Below, piece after piece: positions 24,250 through 37,355 of a DNA stretch of 64,000 nt. Position numbers and translations under genes: made by a program. This DNA comes from Opisthocomus hoazin (taxonomy: Eukaryota; Chordata; Aves; Opisthocomiformes; Opisthocomidae), in assembly GCF_030867145.1 (NCBI RefSeq), contig NC_134454.1, forward strand, positions 68,306,308-68,370,307. Direction: 5' to 3'. A model generated the notes under the pieces. It saw only the letters and a program-made list of their open reading frames with translations, did no database searches and was not told the DNA's origin. The first letter of the stretch is position 1. Each line of letters begins with the position of its first letter.

Positions 24250-26809
24250 TAGCTTGGGGAAAAGAAAGAGAAAAAAGAAAATCCTTTCCTCTGACTTCAG
24301 GTGTGTCTGTTCTGCAGGCAGCAGCATAGCACAGAGGTGTAACACCAGCTTGCGCCAGCAGCCCTACCACAGGCTTATGTACCTTGCTGGGATGTTGCAT
24401 CAATTCGGCTATATGAAGCTTCACACTTCCACGGCTAGACTACTTTGTTACTGTGTTAATATGCTTCTTTCCTATTTTCTGTAGATACGCTGTGTCAACA
24501 GGGCACAATGAATGCAACGGTTTGGGGAGTTTGTGTTTGCTGTGGTAAAAGGTAGCCCAAACAGTAGGTGTATGGTAAGAGTATCAAGTTCTCATGTTTT
24601 GTGGCAGTTGGGAGTGTCTGGTGTTGCTCAACAGTTAATTACTGTTGCTATCATCTCCTACACTGTTCTGTAACACCTCAGGAAATCAGCTGATGATGAT
24701 TCTCATGCTAACAAACAAGAAAAAGATGTTTTGGGACTTTATAAAATAGTAGAATTGAAGGAAGCTCTTTCCTTTTGCCCACCACTAGTTCTTCCAGGTA
24801 GAGTATATGGCCTGGAATACATACTTTTGTACCTGAATCATGCATTATGACCTGTGTGAGATGAAGCTAAGCATCTGAAGTACCCAGATGGTCTGATGCT
24901 GTTCTATGGTTTCACTGCCACTAGTGCAACAGGAGCCTCATATGGAACAGTTCTTCTGCACGTCTTCTGTGGGTAATGGTCACATTTGGTGCTTACTTGG
25001 AGTGTATTGTACTTTCTCAAAGCAGCACGTGAATTGTTTCCCAAGGAAAAAAAATGCATCTCCAGAGTTGCATGGAACTTTGCCATCTGAATGCTATTCA
25101 TCATTGTTTATAAAGAAAGTTTCCAGAACATTTAATTGTTTTGCAGACAGCTAATGTACCCGAGGGCCTAAATGAATGTTTGAAACAGCTGCTTCATCCT
25201 GTTCTGCCACTATGGATAACTACTACAGTTTAGGTTGACTAATGAAGTATATCAAAGTAATTTAAATGACACTTAGTGAAAGGCTACTATATTAAATGTA
25301 GTTACCCGTGAGACATGCAGAACTCTGGCGTATAAGAATTATATTGCTGCTTAGCAAAATTCCTCTGTGTTGGATTATAGGTTTCAGTTCTTCAGGAGGC
25401 TTGCTCTGTGTGCCCTAAACATGAGTAAGGTCTCACTGGTACATCTTGTCTTAGCAGGAAGGCTTATTATATATTCCAGTGGCCTTGAAAACTGTGCCAG
25501 CAATGTTTTTTTTCCTGCCAGAGAGAGGAGAAATAATGCAAGTCAAAGGGTGGAAACTGGTTCAGTAGTTCACAAGACTGCTCAAGCATTAAGCTTGACA
25601 GGCACAAGAAAAAGGAAGCAAAGGAAGCAAAGGAGCTTTCTAGTTTACAGAAAGGAAGGTAGAGCCCTGCTCGTGCCCCAAGGAACAAAAGGTGTTCATG
25701 TTCGACAGCCCTCCATGGTGCAGTGTTGCATCGCCAAGGCCAGGGCTCACTTCTGTGGCGGCCTGGTCTCCTGAACCCTGAGGTGAAGGTCCTGCTCCAT
25801 GTGGGCCAGTGTGCGGGAGCTGTGAAAGCAATGGTGTTCACACTGCTCCATCTCCCCTCTACCTCCATTGCTTTACCTAGGGCCAGGTAAACACAAATCT
25901 TCCATGGTCCCCAGCTTCTGCCTCCTCTCTGTCTCTCCCTAGCAGGCTGTTCATAATCATCACAGTTAATTTGCATCTCCTTTCTTTGCTGCACACAGAC
26001 ATGCCCACACACAGCTCTCCACGACAGGCCTTAATCCTGGCCTGTCTCTACACTGAGATCCTCAGCCTTTTACCCATTCAATATTATGCAGCAAGCTCTT
26101 CTGCTTAAAACTGGTAGTTCTGTTTGCTTTTGGAATATCACCCACCCTCTCTAGGCAGTCCTTTGGCCTGCCCTCTCCTTTCTTCTCCATTTCCATTTGG
26201 CTGACATGGCTACATGCTCCAGTGCATACAGCCGTTTGCCAGTTTAGATAGTGTTTTGAGCAGAAGACCATGAGAGCTTTGATCTGAAAGCCACTTGGCT
26301 ATGTTAGAGCAGAGCTGTACCCACAGAACAAGGTAAACGGGAGGGAGGTTTCATTAACATTGTCGTAACCCTTTGTTAACATATACATGCAGTTTCTGGA
26401 ATAACATTAGCTCCTTGTTAACTCTCTTGGACCCAGTACAGTATTTCTCTGTGAAGAAGAAGCTCATTAGTTCCCACACTTGCATTGTTCATTAAATTCA
26501 GTATAAAAGAGTTGTCTTGAAAACCTGTCATTTAAATAGTATTTTCACTTTATAATTGACCTATCTTTGTCATTATTTTCCCCAATCACCCACAGCTTCT
26601 TAAAATCTTACAGTCATTAACAGAAGTGATCATATAAATGTTCAAGGTCTGTTTTATCTGAAAATAGTTAAATAGAAGTATAACTGAAATATTGCAGAAA
26701 TCTTTGAAAATCAGCAGCACTAACTGCAATATTAAAGTATTTCTCAGTTTTATAACTTTGTGCAATATATAACAGCTGCCAGGTTTGTTGTTTATCCTCA
26801 TTTGTAGAT

Positions 26810-27480
26810 GCTATTTCTCCACGATGTTTCTTTACCCAAATTCACATTTGTCCTTTTGCCCCATCACTTCTTCAATGCCATTTCGCTAGTCCAAACTGAA
26901 TTACTTATCTTCTCTTAAAATGTTCTCACTGCTTTTTCTCCTGTCACCATACCTAAGACCAGCAGCCTCCATGATACAGAGCTGCAAGATCTGCTCCATC
27001 CAGCATTGAGATTTTACCACTTTCACCTGTATAACTATTCAGAAAATCTGGCCTAACCTTTTTTTTTGTGCCCAAAGTCAACTAACTTTCATTCCCTGAC
27101 CTCCCATTTTGGTGGCTTCCTTTTCACTTACTTCCACATTTCCAATCTGCCACCTATTTAATGAAAGGTACCTCAAATTTTAATTGCTCCTTTGATAAGA
27201 TCTAGCCATTTTCTTTTTACCTTTGCCTTTTTACCTTCTTTTTACCTTATTCTCCCACCATATCACCTCCTCTTTTAATCACTTTTCTTTCTTATCAATG
27301 CTTTTCGTAATTCTTACCTCACCTGCCTGCATAAGGTTCGTTCATTTACTCTTCCAGCAACTGCCTCCACCCTTTTCACTTTTTCCACCTTACTCCAAGC
27401 TGGTCTACCCAGGTTGTAACTTTTCACTCTTATCAGATTTCAGGACTCACTTCTGTCACTATGTCTTTAGAAAATAAGTC
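26810..27480. repeat. Pyrimidine-rich (C+T) tract region
   Basis: The + strand is strongly biased to C and T for about 650 bp, with runs such as CTTTTTACCTTCTTTTTACC. It is not a pure microsatellite. Possible explanations are an eroded (CTTT)n-type repeat or strand-asymmetric mutation. Confidence 0.5.
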
Positions 27481-29087
27481 AGACATTTCTTTATCGTTAC
27501 CTCTTAAATATTCATGAGATGTTTCTGCATTGTACTTAGAGCTGCATCCCATGCTGTCCCATTGTTGCGGGTGTCCCAAGCCATCATTAACCCAGAAAAT
27601 GGACAACTGACCAAGCAAACATTGGACTTTGCTTCTTTTCCATTATCATGTCATCCACTCCTTTTCTGTTCTACTGTCCTAAAGCTTTAACCCCTTCATT
27701 GTATCAGGGCTCACATCACTCAGTAATATAACACAGGTATATTAAACATATGAATGGTTTAATATGGGAGGTAAACCTTCATTTAACATTAGCAGAAAAA
27801 CAAAACAGTGTTTTATTACATCCATGGGTGTATTCTAAATTACTACAGGATAATTAACCAAGAAATACAGGGAATATCTAAGATACATAGCTTACAGTTC
27901 CTTGACAAATATGCTTATCTTTGTTAAAAGCTGTTGTCAAAACCACTTTGAGGAAATTAACAGTTCTACCAAATCTTATAAAATCTGAGCTTATGCTGCA
28001 CATAGCAGAGATTTCCTTAATTGGGCTCTGCAGAAATCTGCAAGTAAGTAAATATTCTGCATTATTCCAAATCCACCTAATGTTATCCCCCTCCGAGCTA
28101 TCACCTATTCAAGAAGATAAAGGTGTTACCAGAGATGACAAAGTCAGGGACAGTCAGCAAAAAAGAGCCCTGTCTGTGTCTTCACCATCTCTGGCTGCCT
28201 GGGCTGCACCGCAGCAGCCACCAGAGTCAGCAGCATTTAGGAACGTCAGGGCAGTTAAGTTAAAGACAGGCCAAACAGGCACAGGGACATCCCTGGCGAT
28301 TAAGTGATTAAGGCTTTGCCTCACGTCTCCTCAGGTCACGAGAAGGAAAGATCAGGTGCAGAACTGAATTGCTTCTTTACTTTCCATACATGAAAATCCT
28401 GCAATATCTCGGCAGAGTCTTAAAAACAAATCCAGCGTAATGGAACGAGTTTATAGGGAAACTCCCTAGCTTTGTCTACTTGAGTTATTTCTCTCCTGTT
28501 TTTCTGTCTCATCCATCTCCCTTTTATATTACTTAGAACATTCTTGTCCTCCTCACTTTTCTTTGTAGCCTGTTTGGAAAAATAAGGTATTTTCCTAGGA
28601 ACTCTAATCTAAAAGCCTTTTAACTGTTAAAGGTTAACCATTACAGCATCTGTGCAAAAGCACACTTTTCCCTGACACTTGACTCCAGCCTGCCGTGTTC
28701 TGAAACTCAGCTATTAGTAATGCTTTAATATCTTGTTCATGCTGACTGAGTTGGTAGGAAGACAAGCTCAGATCCTACATGGAAAACAGACAAAAGCAGG
28801 TTAATAACATATGCCTGAGTGGGGAGCCACAAACGCTTCTAACTGTGAGCAAGCAAGTGTAAGAACCTGTCTTTCAGTGGCACTATTCTCTGGTGATTTT
28901 GATTCTGATGAACCTTTCTAGTGAGTTTGCTGAGAGTGGCTTGGGTGCTTTCAGGGGGGAAGAGATGTTCCTGTGCACAGAGGAAAAAGGATGAATGCAG
29001 CAAATTAGGCCCAGGTGGGGCACATCAAACAAAAAAAAAAAGGCTTTTTAGAGAGGATGATGTGCACGTGTAACTGGAAAAGCAAAA

Positions 29088-29109
29088 CTCTGAAATAACT
29101 ATTTCAGAG
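29088..29109. repeat. 22-bp near-perfect palindrome
   Basis: CTCTGAAATA, then AC, then TATTTCAGAG: two 10-bp perfect arms separated by 2 nt. It lies in intergenic DNA. It could be a dyad protein-binding site or chance. Confidence 0.5.
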
Positions 29110-32100
29110 CACACGATATGCTTCAGATGAGAAAACTCAATGCTATGGCACTGGTAGGAGTTTTCCAAAAGGTATCTACACTCGTGCTGAATTTTGGGGT
29201 CAAACATGGTTTAAACACTTAAAACTTTACAACTTTACCTGGATTTTCCTAGAAGATTTACAGATATTTGACCTTTCCTGTATACAGGGTAATCAAAAGC
29301 AGCTTCCAGTGTCAGTGAGAGGTTTCCTGCACAGCATTTTGCTTATCCTTTTTTCAGTGACATTGACATATTTGTTTCTACCTCACCACAAAGTCATGGT
29401 AGAAGCCATTTCACCATTTAGACTGATTTAACTAAGCTCCTTTTAAAGAAAGAGTAGAAGACAGTCTAGACTGTGAAATTTCTTTGTTTTTAGGAATTTC
29501 AGTAAAATTTCAAATGGCTTTTCAATTCTACCTTAAAAATAGAAGTCATTAGTTTTATTTTAAGTTCGTTTGTGATGTGGAAGATTCTAGATCCTCTAGC
29601 AGAATCAATGACCAAACACGCTAGTACAAGAACTAACCCAACTGGCAAGGAAAAAGAGTGGGAGAAAGAGAATGATGCTGGTTTTTCTCAATTATTTATT
29701 TTTAATTGGGTTTTTGTTGTTGTTGTTATTACATTAACTAATAGTATGTAGGATGACTTCAGTATTCTCTGTAATCTGCAGAATCTTAGAGCAGAACGAT
29801 TAGGTGGCATGTCCTGACAAAGAGCACTAACTCCTGTATGACTTCGTATATGAAAATACTGCCACCAGAAGAAACAAAGATGCTTGGAGATAACTTATTT
29901 TTCCTCATCTTCAGTACACAACAAAGAGACAAGCTGCCTTAAAAATGGTAAGAAAATAGTAAGCAATAGTAAGTGTCACAATGACATTATCTCTACCAAG
30001 AGATTTCAGCTGCATTCATAAGCTTGAGCTCGTGTAGCCTTTGAGATTTTTTATGTATGTAGAACTCATTAAAAACAATAAAGACCAAGATCAAACCAAG
30101 AGCAGCCTAGAAGACAAGAGCCTGAAATGTCTCTGGAAACACTGATGTGTTTAAAATTTCCATTCTGTCCTCTTACTGCATCTCTCAATAGAAAAGGTGA
30201 GCACAATAAATATAATAATGGTTTACCTCAACCATGGTAAGTCTCTGTATAGGACAACAGTTGTCAGGAAGGAAAAAGGCTGGGGAGAAAGCCTTGGAGT
30301 ATTCTTTAGAAATACTTGAGGAGCTGTGTTAGAATCACAGAAAAAGACCAGTAGCCTTAGTCAATAGCTTTCTGCTATCCAGTGATTAAGCTTTGAAGAG
30401 AAACTATTGGCAAGGTCTTGCAAACTTCACTGAAGACTTAGTCCTGAACATTTCTCCTGCTGAAGAACATCAGGCTATGTATTATTCCATAGCAACGTGC
30501 TGTAGGTGAATGCAGAAGTAACAATTCATTGAACAGCAACCAAGGAAGCGTAAGCTTTTTTTTGAAACGCTGGAATTTTAAAGTAAGATTCAGCACATTG
30601 CAGATAGTTCCATTAATCTCAGCCAATCTCTGTTTGAGCTGTATTTATAATTCATTGCTTTGCCTGTTGCTATCCTAGAGTGAACGTAAAGACATGTCAA
30701 AATGCATGGAGATACAAAAACAAGTACACTTAAAAGGATTTCTTCTCAGCTCCCACCTACACCTAAGAGTGAAATAAAGCTCTGCCATCTGATATTAAGC
30801 CACATTCCCACTTCCACATTTTACTCTTGATCTATTTAAATTCTCAGCCCCAAAAGCAAAGACATAGCAGGAGGAGAGAAAGAATGACAGGACCTACTGT
30901 GAAGCACACCGTAAGACATAACACTGTTTCATGCACTTCCCTAACATGTCCCTGGACGCAGCTGTTGAGGAATACAGGATTCTGCCTGGGAGAGTGTCCT
31001 TAGTGGGAACATAGGCCTGGGATATACCCTGTCGCAATAACATACCCTGTTGCACTCGAAGTGTCTCACTGACAGGTTTAATTTGTAAGCTAGAATAGGA
31101 CAACCTTTTTTGGAAGCAACCATGTGGTTCACTGAGTTCACACTAAAAGTTTCACTAGTTAGTTTGGTGAGCTTTCCCCGCCTTCCTTCCATACTGGCCT
31201 CAGACTCCTTCACAGAACATTTTAGGTTTCACGGCAGGTTCCCCAAGACAGAATGTGTTTTTCCAATCATGTTACTATTCATATCTCTAAGCCTTGCCTT
31301 GGGCCTCACTGTTTGATAGCTCTGCTACTCTCCTTTAAACATGTAAAGAAGACATCTTTATTTGCAAAACCTGATTATTCTGAACTGTTGCAAGTGACAT
31401 TCATGGTGAGCAGTAATAAACGAATTTCAAGCACTTTGTTAAAAAATCAGACTACTTAGCCCATCTGTGTAACCATGTCAGCTGTAGTGCTGCTTCTCGG
31501 TAGTGTCTGCTTAAACGGCGCTCTCATGGCTGCCTGGAAGATCAATGATAGTATGGCAATGAAAGCGCATCTGTGTTGGCCTGCAAAGGGGTGCATAGGG
31601 TTTTTCCCATGAGGCACTAATAAAGCCAGGCCTGTAAAATCCCCCAAAGGAGACGATGCCCAGCCCAACAACAGCCCAAGCAACTGTTTGATAACCTCAT
31701 GGGGTCAGCTCCTCTCCTCTCTCCTCCACTCCTGCCACGGTGCCATTTAAGTACAGCTCAGCTTTGTCCGTCTCAGCAGTCTGAAGAGTCTTTACTCAGC
31801 CCTCAAGGAAGCTTTAGTTATTTGCTCTGAGTTTGCTGTTGCTGTGATTATGCTACTGCAGGCCCCTGAGCTGGGAAGAATAAAAGGAGTTCAGGTAGGT
31901 TTCTGTGAACTGCTGTGATAGCAATGTTAAGTGTGTGTCCTTCTTTAGAAGGAGAAGTTTAATCACAATGGGAAGGCATGTTTCATCGTGCTGGTGAGTG
32001 GTGGTGGCTCAGGTGCTTCCTGTGAAAATGTCACATTTGATTGTAAAGGTTAAAGAAAAAAAGTATACAACAAGTAATGCTTTCAGTAAAAGTTTCTGTC

Positions 32101-33859
32101 ATACGCTAATACTGTCTGCCTTCTTCCTTGTGGAGGAAAAGATAGTGATGTGTAGGCATGTCTGTGCTAGCTGGTCAGGAGTGTGTAGAAAGGATCGGAA
32201 TTTTTTGTTTGGAGAGGGCTAGGGGTAGACTCATGTAAGTGAATGAGAACTGTTGAGCACAGCTTAGCTGTTTGCACATGTGATTTTGTTTTCACTTTGT
32301 TTTGTTGAAGTCTTAAAACTCAGATTGTGGGCTTCCTGTTACCCCTTGGAGAGAGTGTAAAGGTACCAAAGAGAGAAGACTCAAGAAAGGAGTATATGCT
32401 TGATGCCTGTTTCCATGTCATGAACTTGTCAGCCAACAGGAAGGGGAAGACAATGGGCAGAACTGAGCAGGAAAGGGCTTGGGGTTAAAGTTGTTTGAGT
32501 AACAACATTGTGAGGTGGAATCTGCATCATCGCCCCTGGGCAGAGTGCTGGAAGGACCAGCCTACTGTAACAGAGCAGTGATCTTTCCAGACTTTTGCAC
32601 TGGGCAGATGGATAACCGAACAGAAAGGCTCAGTGCATCTACTGCTGCACTTCATACTGGGAAAGTGGGATTTGCTGCAGCTTCAAGGTTAGGTGTTTAA
32701 GTTAAGAATTACCAGCACCAGTTACTCATTCAGCTCTAACTGCTCTTTCTTATGTGTATGCAGGATGAAGGTGTATCACTTAATATTATTTTCAGCCATT
32801 TTTCTGGATCAAATTATACAGTAAGTGGAACTCACAGCAAATGTTTGCTGATAATTATTGCAGAGTTTATGAAAACTGTCTGAACCAATGAACTTCCTTG
32901 AAACTTGCTTGAAAGACAGGGATCCACCACGCAGAGGATGCTGTCAATAAGCAGAAAACTAAGGCTTGTTCAGCTGCTTTACTCCATGAGCACTCTTCTT
33001 CTTTGGGGTGCAGCATATAGCCAGCATTTAGGGTCTTGATGGTTTTGGTTTTCTTTAGAAGAAAACACTTGAAACAACTGCATATATTCTCTGGTAGAAC
33101 CCTGCTTCCTTAAAAACAATGCTTCCCCAAAATAGTAGGGGAAAAAGATCAAGCTGACAGTTGCCTTCTTCAGAAATCCAAGTCAAATTTCCGTAAGGAT
33201 AATGCCTCTGTCAGAAACTGTTTATTAGCTTACTCCAAAAGTTTAGTTTGTACGCATTTCCCTTATTTGCTCTCCTGCATAATTTCAGCTCATTATTTGT
33301 GGGGACTGGAAGGTTGTAACCTGTCCCAGGAAAAAATAACTTTAAGATGCTGCAGGTTAGTCCTTGTAAAATCTTACCATGTAGCTAGTTGATTTAACTG
33401 CTTTGGTTGGTGCCTACCTCACTCCAAAGGGAAGCATAAATGTGCTTTCTGTTGCCAGTGGCAGACGATGCTTTCTCACTCTTGAAATTAAAGCAGATCT
33501 GTGACTCTCCAATGTTTTCCTTGTGACTGTCACACCACTGCTTTGCAGCACACCTGCACCATCTCAACATGCACTGTGAGTGAGATGCACTTTCGTGACT
33601 CTAGTACATTGTGGATGGAACTGCAGGCCTGCACAGTGCATGCTTACATAAAGGAAGGCCATGGAGTGTCCACATTTCTATATGTATAAGCATGGTAATG
33701 GAAGGTGTCCTAAACCCCTTTTGCAAATATATCTAAAGAAACAAGTACATAAGTGAAGAATTTTTTTGTTGTTTCTTTGGGTGGGATTTTTGTTTTGGTT
33801 TTTTGGGTTTTGTCATTTATTCTTTTTTCTTAATTTTAAAAGCCTAATGTAAAATACTT

Positions 33860-33932
33860 ACCTGTAATAGTACTACAGGTATGAGAGATCACAGAAGAAG
33901 TATAATTAGCTATGAAGTGTAATTAGCTATGA
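33860..33932. repeat. Short inverted repeat followed by a 17-bp tandem duplication
   Basis: ACCTGTA / TACAGGT (33860-33880, 7-bp arms) is followed by two near-identical 17-bp units ending in ATTAGCTATGA (33899-33915 and 33916-33932). It lies about 260 bp upstream of the CR1 at 34.2 kb and is not part of it. Confidence 0.5.
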
Positions 33933-34198
33933 AAGGTAATGAGTATTTCTGTTTGATTGATTGGTAATTAGCTTGTGGGATTTCTTTTCCAGGAATCATT
34001 GTCTCACAGGTCTTATATTGCCAATGAAGAGGCTCAGTTTCAAAACCAACCTGCTTATGTGTGTAACCTATGTGTTGTACAACAACACAGTACGAATGAC
34101 AAAGACTCCTCTATCATGCCATTAGATGGGAAATTTTTTGAAATTCCCAGCCTGTTCTTCTTATGATCTTATCTAAAAATAATCTAAACTAGCAAGTT

Positions 34199-35926
34199 TA
34201 CAACAAGAAGGGCTTCTTCAGCTACATCAGCAGCAAAAGGAAGGCTAGGGACAATGTGGGGCCGCTGCTGAATGAGGCGGCTGTCCTGGTGACGGAGGAT
34301 GCGGAGAAGGTAGAGCTACTGAATGCCTACTTTGCTTCAGTCTTCAGTGCTAAGACTGGCCCTCAGGAATCCCAGGCCCCGGAGGTAAGAGAAGAAGCCT
34401 ACAAAGAGGACGAATTTCTCTTGGTCGAGGAGGACTGTGTGAGGGATCGCTTAAGCAATCTGGACGTCCACAAATCCATGGGCCCCGATGGAATGCACCC
34501 AAGAGTGCTGAGGGAGCTGGTAGATGTCATTGTCGAGCCACTCTCCATCATCTTTGAGAGGTCCTGGAGGACAGGAGAGGTGCCCGAGGACTGGAGAAAG
34601 GCCAATGTCACTCCAATCTTCAAAAAGGGCAAGAAGGAGGACCCAGGGAACTACAGGCCGGCCAGCCTCACCTCCATCCCGGGAAAGGTGATGGAGCAGC
34701 TTATCCTGGAGGCCATCATCAAGCAAGTGGAGGAAAAGAAGGTTATCAGGAGTAGTCAGCATGGATTCACTAAGGGAAAATCATGCCTGACCAATCTGAT
34801 AGCTTTCTATGATGACATGACTAGCTGGGTAGACAAAGGGAGAGCCGTGGATGTTGTCTACCTAGACTTCAGCAAGGCTTTTGACACAGTCTCCCATAAT
34901 ATCCTCCTAGGGAAGCTGAGGAAGTGTGGGCTGGATGAGTGGTCGGTGAAGTGGATAGAGAACTGGCTGAATGGCAGAACTCAGAGGGTTGTCATCAGCG
35001 GTGCTGAGTCTAGTTGGAGGCTGGTAACAAGTGGTGTCCCTCAGGGGTCAGTACTGGGCCCAGTCTTGTTTAACTTCTTCATCAACGACCTGGATGAAGA
35101 GTTAGAATGTACCCTCAGCAAGTTTGCTGATGACACCAAACTGGGAGGTGTGGTAGACACACCAGAAGGCTGTGCTGCCATTCAGCGTGACCTGGATAGG
35201 CTGGAAAGTTGGGCAGAGAGGAATCTGATGAGGTTCAACACAGGCAAATGCAGGGTCCTGCACCTGGGGAGGAACAACCCCATGCACCAGTACAGGCTTG
35301 GGGCGGACCTGCTGGAGAGCAGCTCTGCGGAGAGGTACCTGGGTGTCCTGGTGGACGACAGGTTAACCATGAGCCAGCAGTGTGCCCTGGCTGCCAAGAA
35401 GGCCAGTGGGATCCTGGGGTGCATCAAGAAGAGTGTGGCCAGCAGGTCAAGGGAGGTTCTCCTTCCCCTCTACACTGCCCTAGTGAGGCCCCATCTGGAG
35501 TACTGTGTCCAGTTCTGGGCTCCGCAGTTCAAGAAAGATGAAGAGCTACTGGAGAGAGTCCAGCAGAGGGCTACAAGGATGGTGAGGGGACTGGAACATC
35601 TCTGCTACGAGGAGAGGCTGAGGGAGCTGGGCTTGTTCAGCCTGAAGAAGAGAAGGCTGCGAGGGGACCTAATATATGCTTACAAATATCTGAAGGGTGG
35701 GTGTCAGGAGGATGGGACCAAGCTCTTTTCAGTGGTGCCCAGTGACAGGACAAGGGGCAACAGGCACAAACCGAAGCACAGGAAGTTCCGTCTGAACATG
35801 AGGAAGAACTTCTTCCCTCTGAGGGTGACGGAGCCCTGGAACAGGCTGCCCAGGGAGGTTGTGGATTCTCCTTCTCTGGAGATATTCAAGACCCGCCTGG
35901 ACAAGGTCCTCTACAGCCTGCTGTAG
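34199..35926 (+). CDS. CR1 ORF2 fragment: reverse transcriptase and C-terminal region, no native start
   Basis: The frame is open from the first base of the element to TAA/TAG-free position 35923, with the stop at 35924-35926 (576 codons open in all). No natural start is present because endonuclease and upstream ORF2 sequence are missing, so it is a broken gene. Counting from the codon at 34256, reverse-transcriptase landmarks are [11 protein letters not shown] with the first catalytic Asp at residue 204, [11 protein letters not shown] at 259-269, and the FADDTK box with the Asp pair at 292-293. The usual avian CR1 C-terminus follows (MRGLEHL-like, [36 protein letters not shown]). ORF2 normally supplies endonuclease and reverse transcriptase for target-primed reverse transcription; this copy can supply at most the second activity. 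Confidence 0.85.
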   Translation, partial: YNKKGFFSYISSKRKARDNVGPLLNEAAVLVTEDAEKVELLNAYFASVFSAKTGPQESQAPEVREEAYKEDEFLLVEEDCVRDRLSNLDVHKSMGPDGMHPRVLRELVDVIVEPLSIIFERSWRTGEVPEDWRKANVTPIFKKGKKEDPGNYRPASLTSIPGKVMEQLILEAIIKQVEEKKVIRSSQHGFTKGKSCLTNLIAFYDDMTSWVDKGRAVDVVYLDFSKAFDTVSHNILLGKLRKCGLDEWSVKWIENWLNGRTQRVVISGAESSWRLVTSGVPQGSVLGPVLFNFFINDLDEELECTLSKFADDTKLGGVVDTPEGCAAIQRDLDRLESWAERNLMRFNTGKCRVLHLGRNNPMHQYRLGADLLESSSAERYLGVLVDDRLTMSQQCALAAKKASGILGCIKKSVASRSREVLLPLYTALVRPHLEYCVQFWAPQFKKDEELLERVQQRATRMVRGLEHLCYEERLRELGLFSLKKRRLRGDLIYAYKYLKGGCQEDGTKLFSVVPSDRTRGNRHKPKHRKFRLNMRKNFFPLRVTEPWNRLPREVVDSPSLEIFKTRLDKVLYSLL

Positions 35927-36020
35927 GTGACCTTGCTTCGACAGGAGGGTTGGACTAGATGACCCACAGAGGTCCCTTCCAGCCCCTACCATTCTGTGAT
36001 TCTGTGATTCTGTGATTCTG
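34199..36020 (+). mobile_element. Well-preserved CR1 LINE, 5'-truncated, with open ORF2 remainder
   Basis: A 1.8-kb CR1 starting just upstream of the reverse transcriptase ([18 protein letters not shown]) and ending with the TTGGACTAGATGACCCACAGAGG tail and about 3.5 ATTCTGTG units (35991-36020). There are no internal stops or frameshifts. Direct repeats AAGTT flank it (34194-34198 and 36021-36025), consistent with a 5-bp target duplication. The subfamily matches the nested copy at 19.3-20.1 kb. Confidence 0.95.
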
Positions 36021-36025
36021 AAGTT

Positions 36026-37355
36026 CTTAATCAGTTGGTTTCTTCTGAATTTATTTGAGCCCTTATCAGGAAAGCAGCACTACTTGTTTTAACCCATTTG
36101 AACCATTTCTTGCCTACATCTCCTTTTCTGAGTGTCTTGAAAAGCACTTCTGCTGCTAGGCTATTTTTCCATGGTTTACCTTTCCTCGAGCATGCATGGG
36201 TATCTTCAGTTTCAAAGTAATTTATTAATCTGTGGCCTATTTACCAAGCACAGGTGGCATTACTGTCATGGAGAGAGTGGGGACAAAGATAGCCCAATTT
36301 GTCTGAAATCAGATATGAATGTCAGAAGATGAAAGCTCTGATGTATTCACAGAAATGGTGTTGAATATTTCTTTCCCTTTTGCTTATCCACTTCTTCCCT
36401 TTTAGTTTCCGACTTTTCTTCCCAATCCCATCTGCAGAAAGTTTTATAAAAATTAAAAAAAAAAAAAAAAAGAAAAAGAATCTATGAAAGACAGGTTTCC
36501 ACAATGAGTTATGAAGTATGTGTAGTGTGAGCAAGAATCAATTTTGGACAGTAATTTTTTGGTATGATTTTACTCTAGTTTTGCATTTTGTGAGTACTGG
36601 CACATCTGTCAAGGCAAAATGAACTGTGGATTTGTTGTAATTAATGATAAAGCTCTCTTTTCTGGTCTTTTGGTTTTGTTCATGTCTCAGTGATTTGCAG
36701 AAAAAGGAAAGAGAAGTTGCTTTGCTGTTAGCAAGGCTTTACAATTTAGTAGCATTCATGGCAATTCTTGTGGATGTTGGGGCATGAGGAATATGAGAAG
36801 GGACAGGAGAAAAAAATAGATTATTGGCTTTTGAAGCATGGGAGATGGGCTCTGAGTGGCTTTCTCAGTAGTTTTGTAGATGTCCATTTCTCACTGTGAT
36901 GCTGAGTTACCTGATAAGTTATCTCCCGAGCCTTGGCTGTCCGAGGATGAAACAAATGAAACAACTCGAGGGCTCTGGTTTGAAAGTCTCTTCTCACTCC
37001 TTAACGCAAGCATACCATCTTTGTAATGTGTTCTCACATCTGGGAACTGCCAAAATTAGTTGGAGCTTTTGCATGGACGCTGAACATACAAAGAGTGCTA
37101 TGCCTCAGCAGGCATCCCTGTCTCTCCTGCTCAGGAAAGATGGCAGCCCATGAACTCCCACAGCATGGTCTTTTCACTAGCAAGGGAATAGGAGAATGGT
37201 GCAAGGAATACAGCTGTTTGCACATCTCTGTGTCATCACACACTGCTTAGATAAAGAAGCTGTCCCTCTTGCGTTCACACAAAGTGCAAATCAGCAGCTA
37301 CTCAATCCCACATCTGAGAAAGGTCTTACTCTTGTCTTTGCAGGGGTAGTGCAGG
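36026..37355. other. Intergenic DNA between CR1 and solo LTR
   Basis: No gene or repeat family is recognised. It includes an 18-A run near 36452-36470 (AATT then A-run then GAAAAAG). No source gene is recognisable upstream of it, so a retrocopy is not supported. Confidence 0.5.

Larger units (their letters stand above)
20451..34198. other. Intergenic DNA, mostly featureless
   Basis: About 13.7 kb of AT-rich DNA between CR1 copies. It holds a TA/CA microsatellite (22.49-22.55 kb), a 17-G run (24.23 kb), a pyrimidine-rich stretch (26.8-27.5 kb), a 22-bp palindrome (29.09 kb), a (GTT)n run (29.71 kb) and a small tandem duplication (33.9 kb). I found no exon with a recognisable protein and no RNA gene. 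Frames up to 181 codons near 25.4-26.0 kb show no known motif and overlap one another on opposite strands. Confidence 0.55.

Noticed and set aside
25367..26012. 135-codon (+) and 181-codon (-) overlapping frames as a possible gene
   Set aside because: They overlap on opposite strands, show no known motif, and no splice or promoter context supports either.
36440..36480. A-run as the tail of a processed pseudogene
   Set aside because: No recognisable gene sequence precedes it and no flanking duplication was found.
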